From Candidatus Berkiella cookevillensis (lineage in GTDB: Bacteria; Pseudomonadota; Gammaproteobacteria; Berkiellales; Berkiellaceae), in NCBI RefSeq assembly GCF_001431315.2, contig NZ_LKHV02000001.1, positions 1,302,001-1,366,000 of the forward strand: a DNA stretch of 64,000 nt. The letters run 5' to 3'. The notes under the pieces are model-generated. The model had not been told where the DNA came from and searched no databases. It saw nothing but the letters and a program-made list of their open reading frames with translations. The translations under genes and the position numbers were made by a program. Shown one piece after another: positions 60,875 to 64,000 of the stretch. The stretch's first letter is position 1. Each line of letters begins with the position of its first letter.

Positions 60875-61702
60875 TTAGCTTTTGGCAGTGGGAGATTTGT
60901 TTATAATTTCAGAGGCTTTTAGCCATTTATCAATCAAGTGGTCGTTATGAACTTGCCAGGGATGGAAATTTGGTTTAAGAAAACGAATATAGGGAATAAA
61001 GCATTTTCTCATGATGCCAGGGTTGCCCCAGAAATAATTAATGCTTTTGAAATAAAAAGAAGGAGATAACAAAAGTTTATCTTTATAGGCCATTTGTAAA
61101 TAAGGTCTTAACATTCCACTAATGTAGAATAATGTTGCGAGCACAAATCCGTACGCCCTTACAAAATAGCCACATTTTGCCTCTTTCAACAAGTCAAAAG
61201 TAACCGCTTTATGCTCAATTTCTTCAATAAAATGCCATCTCCAAAATTCAGCTAGTGTGGGATCAATGCCTTCAAACAGCTCAGGAGAAGAAAGAAAAAG
61301 ATCGGAAATAACAGAGGTAAAATGTTCGCCTGCCGCTGTCATTGCAAGCCGTACTTTTTTCCCACTCACAATGGTCAAAATAAGCAGGATGAAAAATTTG
61401 TAGCGCGTGACTTTTAGCTTAGGATAATGAGGTAATACAATTTTATTTAAAAATTTAAAATGCTCTCTTGTATGGTAACTTTCCTGCTGAATAAATGCTT
61501 TGACATCGCTTTGTAGTTGCGGGTCTTTGATCTTTGTTCGATATGCCTTAACACAATTAATGATAAATTTTTCTGTATATGGAATGTAGGCTGCAAGTAC
61601 ATTTGCGTGATAAGTTTTGACAATATCATTATCAAACCAGTACTTAGGATAACTGTCTTTATAATGAAAATGTATTGAGCGTGGCGTAATTTTTTTTATC
61701 AT
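60875..61702 (-). CDS. PF10118-type metal-dependent hydrolase
   Basis: A 275-residue protein of the putative metal-dependent hydrolase family (PF10118, ferritin-like helical bundle). Diiron-type ligands are visible in three spots: QQESYHTREH, TAAGEHFTSV and HFIEEIEHKAVTF, giving the repeated Glu-x-x-His pattern. Hydrophobic segments (FFILLILTIVSG, FVLATLFYISG) suggest membrane association. Substrate unknown. Its ATG overlaps the stop of the rhomboid gene, making a three-gene minus-strand operon with the MATE transporter. Confidence 0.8.
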   Translation of the reverse strand: MIKKITPRSIHFHYKDSYPKYWFDNDIVKTYHANVLAAYIPYTEKFIINCVKAYRTKIKDPQLQSDVKAFIQQESYHTREHFKFLNKIVLPHYPKLKVTRYKFFILLILTIVSGKKVRLAMTAAGEHFTSVISDLFLSSPELFEGIDPTLAEFWRWHFIEEIEHKAVTFDLLKEAKCGYFVRAYGFVLATLFYISGMLRPYLQMAYKDKLLLSPSFYFKSINYFWGNPGIMRKCFIPYIRFLKPNFHPWQVHNDHLIDKWLKASEIINKSPTAKS

Positions 61703-62283
61703 AAATTAAGATATTGGCATATAAAAATAGTAGCGATACCAGAGAGAAATCCAAATAAATGTCCTTCCCATGAGGTTTTTTCTTCACTGGGGAAAAGACT
61801 TGTTATGATACCGCCAAAGTAATATAAAGCAATAGCACCACAAAATAATGCTGTAATGGTGGGACGTTGAACAGCTTCACCCATCAGATATCCAAAATAA
61901 CCTGCAATCAATCCACTGGCACCCACGTGATTGCCACGTCGACCAAATAACCATACAAATAGACCCGCAAGGATTGTAATAATGCCGGTTGCCCAATAGA
62001 ACCGTGTTTCGTCTAAAGACATGGCAAACAGACCAAGAAAGAATAATGGGATTGTATTAAAGAATAAATGGTTATAATTACTATGCAGAATAGGCGCGAA
62101 GACAATACCAAACAAACCGCGAGGACGCCTTGGTACAATGCCTAAAACATTGAAAGGTTTGCCTAATCTAAAGTTAATAATGCTAAAGACCCATAAGCCT
62201 GCAATGATCCATAGCATTTTAGGTAAGTGAACTTTTGAAACTTCCATGAATTGATTAAGTTGCAAACCTAATTCTTCGATCAT
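61699..62283 (-). CDS. Rhomboid-family intramembrane serine protease
   Basis: A 194-residue six-helix membrane protein. Rhomboid marks: HSNYNHLFFNTIPLFFLG (helix 2, His-x-x-x-Asn), the serine in GNHVGASGLIAGYFGYLMG (Ser123), and the partner histidine in WEGHLFGFLSG (His175). A loop-1 WR-like turn is weak. It should cleave transmembrane segments within the bilayer. ATG 62283 has an AAAGGA site; an in-frame TTG at 62304 is less likely. Between the MATE and the hydrolase genes in one transcript. Confidence 0.88.
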   Translation of the reverse strand: MIEELGLQLNQFMEVSKVHLPKMLWIIAGLWVFSIINFRLGKPFNVLGIVPRRPRGLFGIVFAPILHSNYNHLFFNTIPLFFLGLFAMSLDETRFYWATGIITILAGLFVWLFGRRGNHVGASGLIAGYFGYLMGEAVQRPTITALFCGAIALYYFGGIITSLFPSEEKTSWEGHLFGFLSGIATIFICQYLNL

Positions 62284-62304
62284 GTTTAATCCTTTACAAA
62301 ACAA

Positions 62305-63705
62305 TTAATGAACGATGCTTTTTGAGGGATGAATAATATTCTGTTTTAGCTTCGATCGTAATCGCCAGGCAAAACAAAGCATATTAACAAAGCCATATAT
62401 TACAATCATTGCCCAAGCCTTATCTGGCGTATTGTGCTTAACAACAATAAACCAGTAAGTGGGCAGCAAGGCAAAAAACCAAGCATTAAAAGCATTTGTG
62501 CATAGAATAAAAACCGTGTCTTTATGGGCAGTTAAGAATCCAGCACATATCCATACAATTCCATCAAAAATAAAATACAAAAATATCCAATAGGCAGCTA
62601 CCTTAGCATAGGTAAATACCATTTGGATCATATAAGGATCTTTCTCTGCTGTCAGAAAATCATTGAGAAACCATTCTGGATGGAGCGCAAGTGGTGTAAC
62701 AATTAATAAAGCAATAATCAAGTGTAATGAAAAAGCAGATCGGAATACGCGTTTAATAGGGGCATAATGCTTTGCGCCTATTAAATTTGATGCAATGGCA
62801 ATGATTGCTTTTTGTAAGCCTTCTGTTGTAAAAGCAACAAGACCAAAGATACTTTGCCCAATCGTAGCAACGGTAATATGATAAACACTTGCCATTGATA
62901 GGAGATGGAGCTGAATACTCCAGGCTGCAAATTCAATCATATGGCCCAATGCATTGGGAAAGCCAATTTTAAAACATTGCCAAAAATAGTAGAAATCGAA
63001 TTTGATAATGTGCGTACTAAATTGTGAGCGATTATTTTTATTTAAAAAGGCAAAAAATAACACACAACATTGAAAAATTTGTGAAATAATGGTTGCAATT
63101 GCTGCGCCTTTGGTTCCCATAGGCTCAAGCCATGATGAAACACCAAAGATAAGTATGATATCAGCAATTATATTAATAATATTGCCGAGTATAACAACAT
63201 AGGTTATAAGTTTTACTTTACCTTGTCCTATGAAAAAAGCACAAAGCGCAGCATTCATACCCACAAGTGCGGAAAAGCTCAGTAAGATTTTAAAATAGGG
63301 GGCACCTTCTGTATGAAAGCGCTCAGGAATGAAGGCTTCTGGGATTAGTTGAGCGATTGGAATGAGAATAAGGCTACAGGCCAGAGAAAACCAAATCATT
63401 TGCCAGACAGGGGCGGCCACTTTATTGTATTCTTTTGCTCCATAATGTTGTCCAACATAAACTTCAGCAATACTTGCTACACCAATTACCAATATTTGAA
63501 AAACAAGTACAGACATACCTGCTGTGACCGCAGCATTCATTGCTGAAATTGAGTAATGTGCCAATATAAAGCGATCAAAAAACATCATTAAGGCGCCAGA
63601 TAAGGCGCTCAGCATTAAGGGGACGGAAAGAGCAGTCATTTCCCTTAAGCTACCGATAGGGTATTTGGTAAGTGGGCTAAACATTATTTGTTGCTTTGAT
63701 GTCAT
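62305..63705 (-). CDS. MATE-family efflux transporter
   Basis: A 466-residue, 12-helix cation-coupled multidrug/toxin extrusion protein. Typical pieces are LREMTALSVPLMLSALSGAL, FFDRFILAHYSISAMNAAVT, VGQHYGAKEYNKVAAPVW, FFIGQGKVKLITYVVILGNI followed by NIIADIILIFG, and the second-half motif FAAWSIQLHLLSMASV. Substrate unknown. First gene of the minus-strand operon MATE-rhomboid-hydrolase, starting ATG 63705, with 27 bases between it and the truncated gene at the window edge. Confidence 0.9.
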   Translation of the reverse strand: MTSKQQIMFSPLTKYPIGSLREMTALSVPLMLSALSGALMMFFDRFILAHYSISAMNAAVTAGMSVLVFQILVIGVASIAEVYVGQHYGAKEYNKVAAPVWQMIWFSLACSLILIPIAQLIPEAFIPERFHTEGAPYFKILLSFSALVGMNAALCAFFIGQGKVKLITYVVILGNIINIIADIILIFGVSSWLEPMGTKGAAIATIISQIFQCCVLFFAFLNKNNRSQFSTHIIKFDFYYFWQCFKIGFPNALGHMIEFAAWSIQLHLLSMASVYHITVATIGQSIFGLVAFTTEGLQKAIIAIASNLIGAKHYAPIKRVFRSAFSLHLIIALLIVTPLALHPEWFLNDFLTAEKDPYMIQMVFTYAKVAAYWIFLYFIFDGIVWICAGFLTAHKDTVFILCTNAFNAWFFALLPTYWFIVVKHNTPDKAWAMIVIYGFVNMLCFAWRLRSKLKQNIIHPSKSIVH

Positions 63706-63732
63706 GGTGCTTCCAAAATAATTGGCTTGCGA

Positions 63733-64000
63733 TTATTTATGAATGGTTTTTTCTAGGGCATGCACAATATTTTGAATAAAAGCGCGTTGCGTTTTTTTAT
63801 CTAACATTAATTTTTGATTTAATTCTAGTTCAAGACCAATATAGGATTTTGATGAGTAAATTTTTCTTAATGCTGTTGCCAAGCCATCACTGCTTCCTAA
63901 ATAAGGATAATTCATTCTTACTCTTAAACTTGCATTCTCACATTTTATATGGTGTTTGAGATTAAAACAAAAATCACGTTCATAAGATCTTTTAGGATCA
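63733..64000 (-). CDS. N-formylglutamate amidohydrolase-like protein (C-terminal part, truncated by window edge)
   Basis: The minus-strand frame is open from the last base of the window to 63733, giving about 89 residues (an internal Met at 63915 is not the start). It reads DPKRSYERDFCFNL, ASLRVRMNYPYLGSSDGLAT, YIGLELELNQKLML. This fits the end of FGase/HutG-like amidohydrolases, where N-x-PY-x-G and G-x-E-x-E-x-NQ carry substrate and zinc contacts. It probably starts the transcript upstream of the MATE gene. Confidence 0.7.
   Translation of the reverse strand, partial: DPKRSYERDFCFNLKHHIKCENASLRVRMNYPYLGSSDGLATALRKIYSSKSYIGLELELNQKLMLDKKTQRAFIQNIVHALEKTIHK

Overview
The window is a low-GC gammaproteobacterial chromosome segment. 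Gene order and protein content suggest a host-adapted, amoeba-associated lineage of the Legionellales/Coxiellaceae/Berkiella kind. This is inference: no rRNA or other taxonomic marker is present, and no secretion-system gene is visible. I found no tRNA, rRNA, CRISPR array or replication origin.

Backbone, 1-8.8 kb: the classical envelope/lipid A operon bamA(partial)-skp-lpxD-fabZ-lpxA-lpxB, then rnhB-dnaE. From 14.0 to 27.6 kb comes a second classical run: accA-tilS-pyrG-kdsA-eno-ftsB-ispD-ispF-surE-yqaA/dedA-nlpD-rpoS. Two junctions that are normally tight are opened. Between dnaE and accA sit three envelope/hypothetical genes plus a bufferin-type RiPP operon (precursor, MNIO enzyme and partner on the minus strand). 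Between nlpD and rpoS sit an orphan membrane gene bracketed by 40-bp inverted repeats and a 247-bp MITE-like element flanked by a perfect 10-bp direct repeat.

Accessory region, 28-60 kb: many genes look eukaryote-like or host-directed. They include a DUF2608 HAD-like protein, a Deg9-type protease without a signal peptide, an OTU-like cysteine protease, a divergent aminotransferase, a papain/LRAT-like candidate, a PP2C phosphatase, a RhoGAP-like protein, a full SNAP-25-like (Qbc) SNARE mimic and an ankyrin-RasGEF protein. The last two lie in tandem with a methyltransferase and may form one operon acting on host vesicle traffic and small GTPases. Also here are two microcin-like double-glycine leader peptides (15-aa leaders MRxx...NVSGG), a histone-H1/HU fusion, and three tandem paralogues of an undescribed family that all begin MKYYVV and share a globular domain, a hydrophobic hairpin and a charged tail. 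A tyrosine recombinase abuts that trio.

Housekeeping genes are scattered between (pdxH, ridA, an OPA-family MFS transporter, sixA, def). The right end carries a RAYT element with inverted ends, a MATE-rhomboid-PF10118 hydrolase operon on the minus strand, and the C-terminal part of an N-formylglutamate amidohydrolase-like gene cut by the window edge.

The intergenic space is rich in small dispersed palindromic elements of at least six families, present in two or more copies here and sometimes nested. They mark the places where conserved operons have been split. Function calls for the effector-like genes rest on motif recognition by eye and would need profile or structure searches to confirm.
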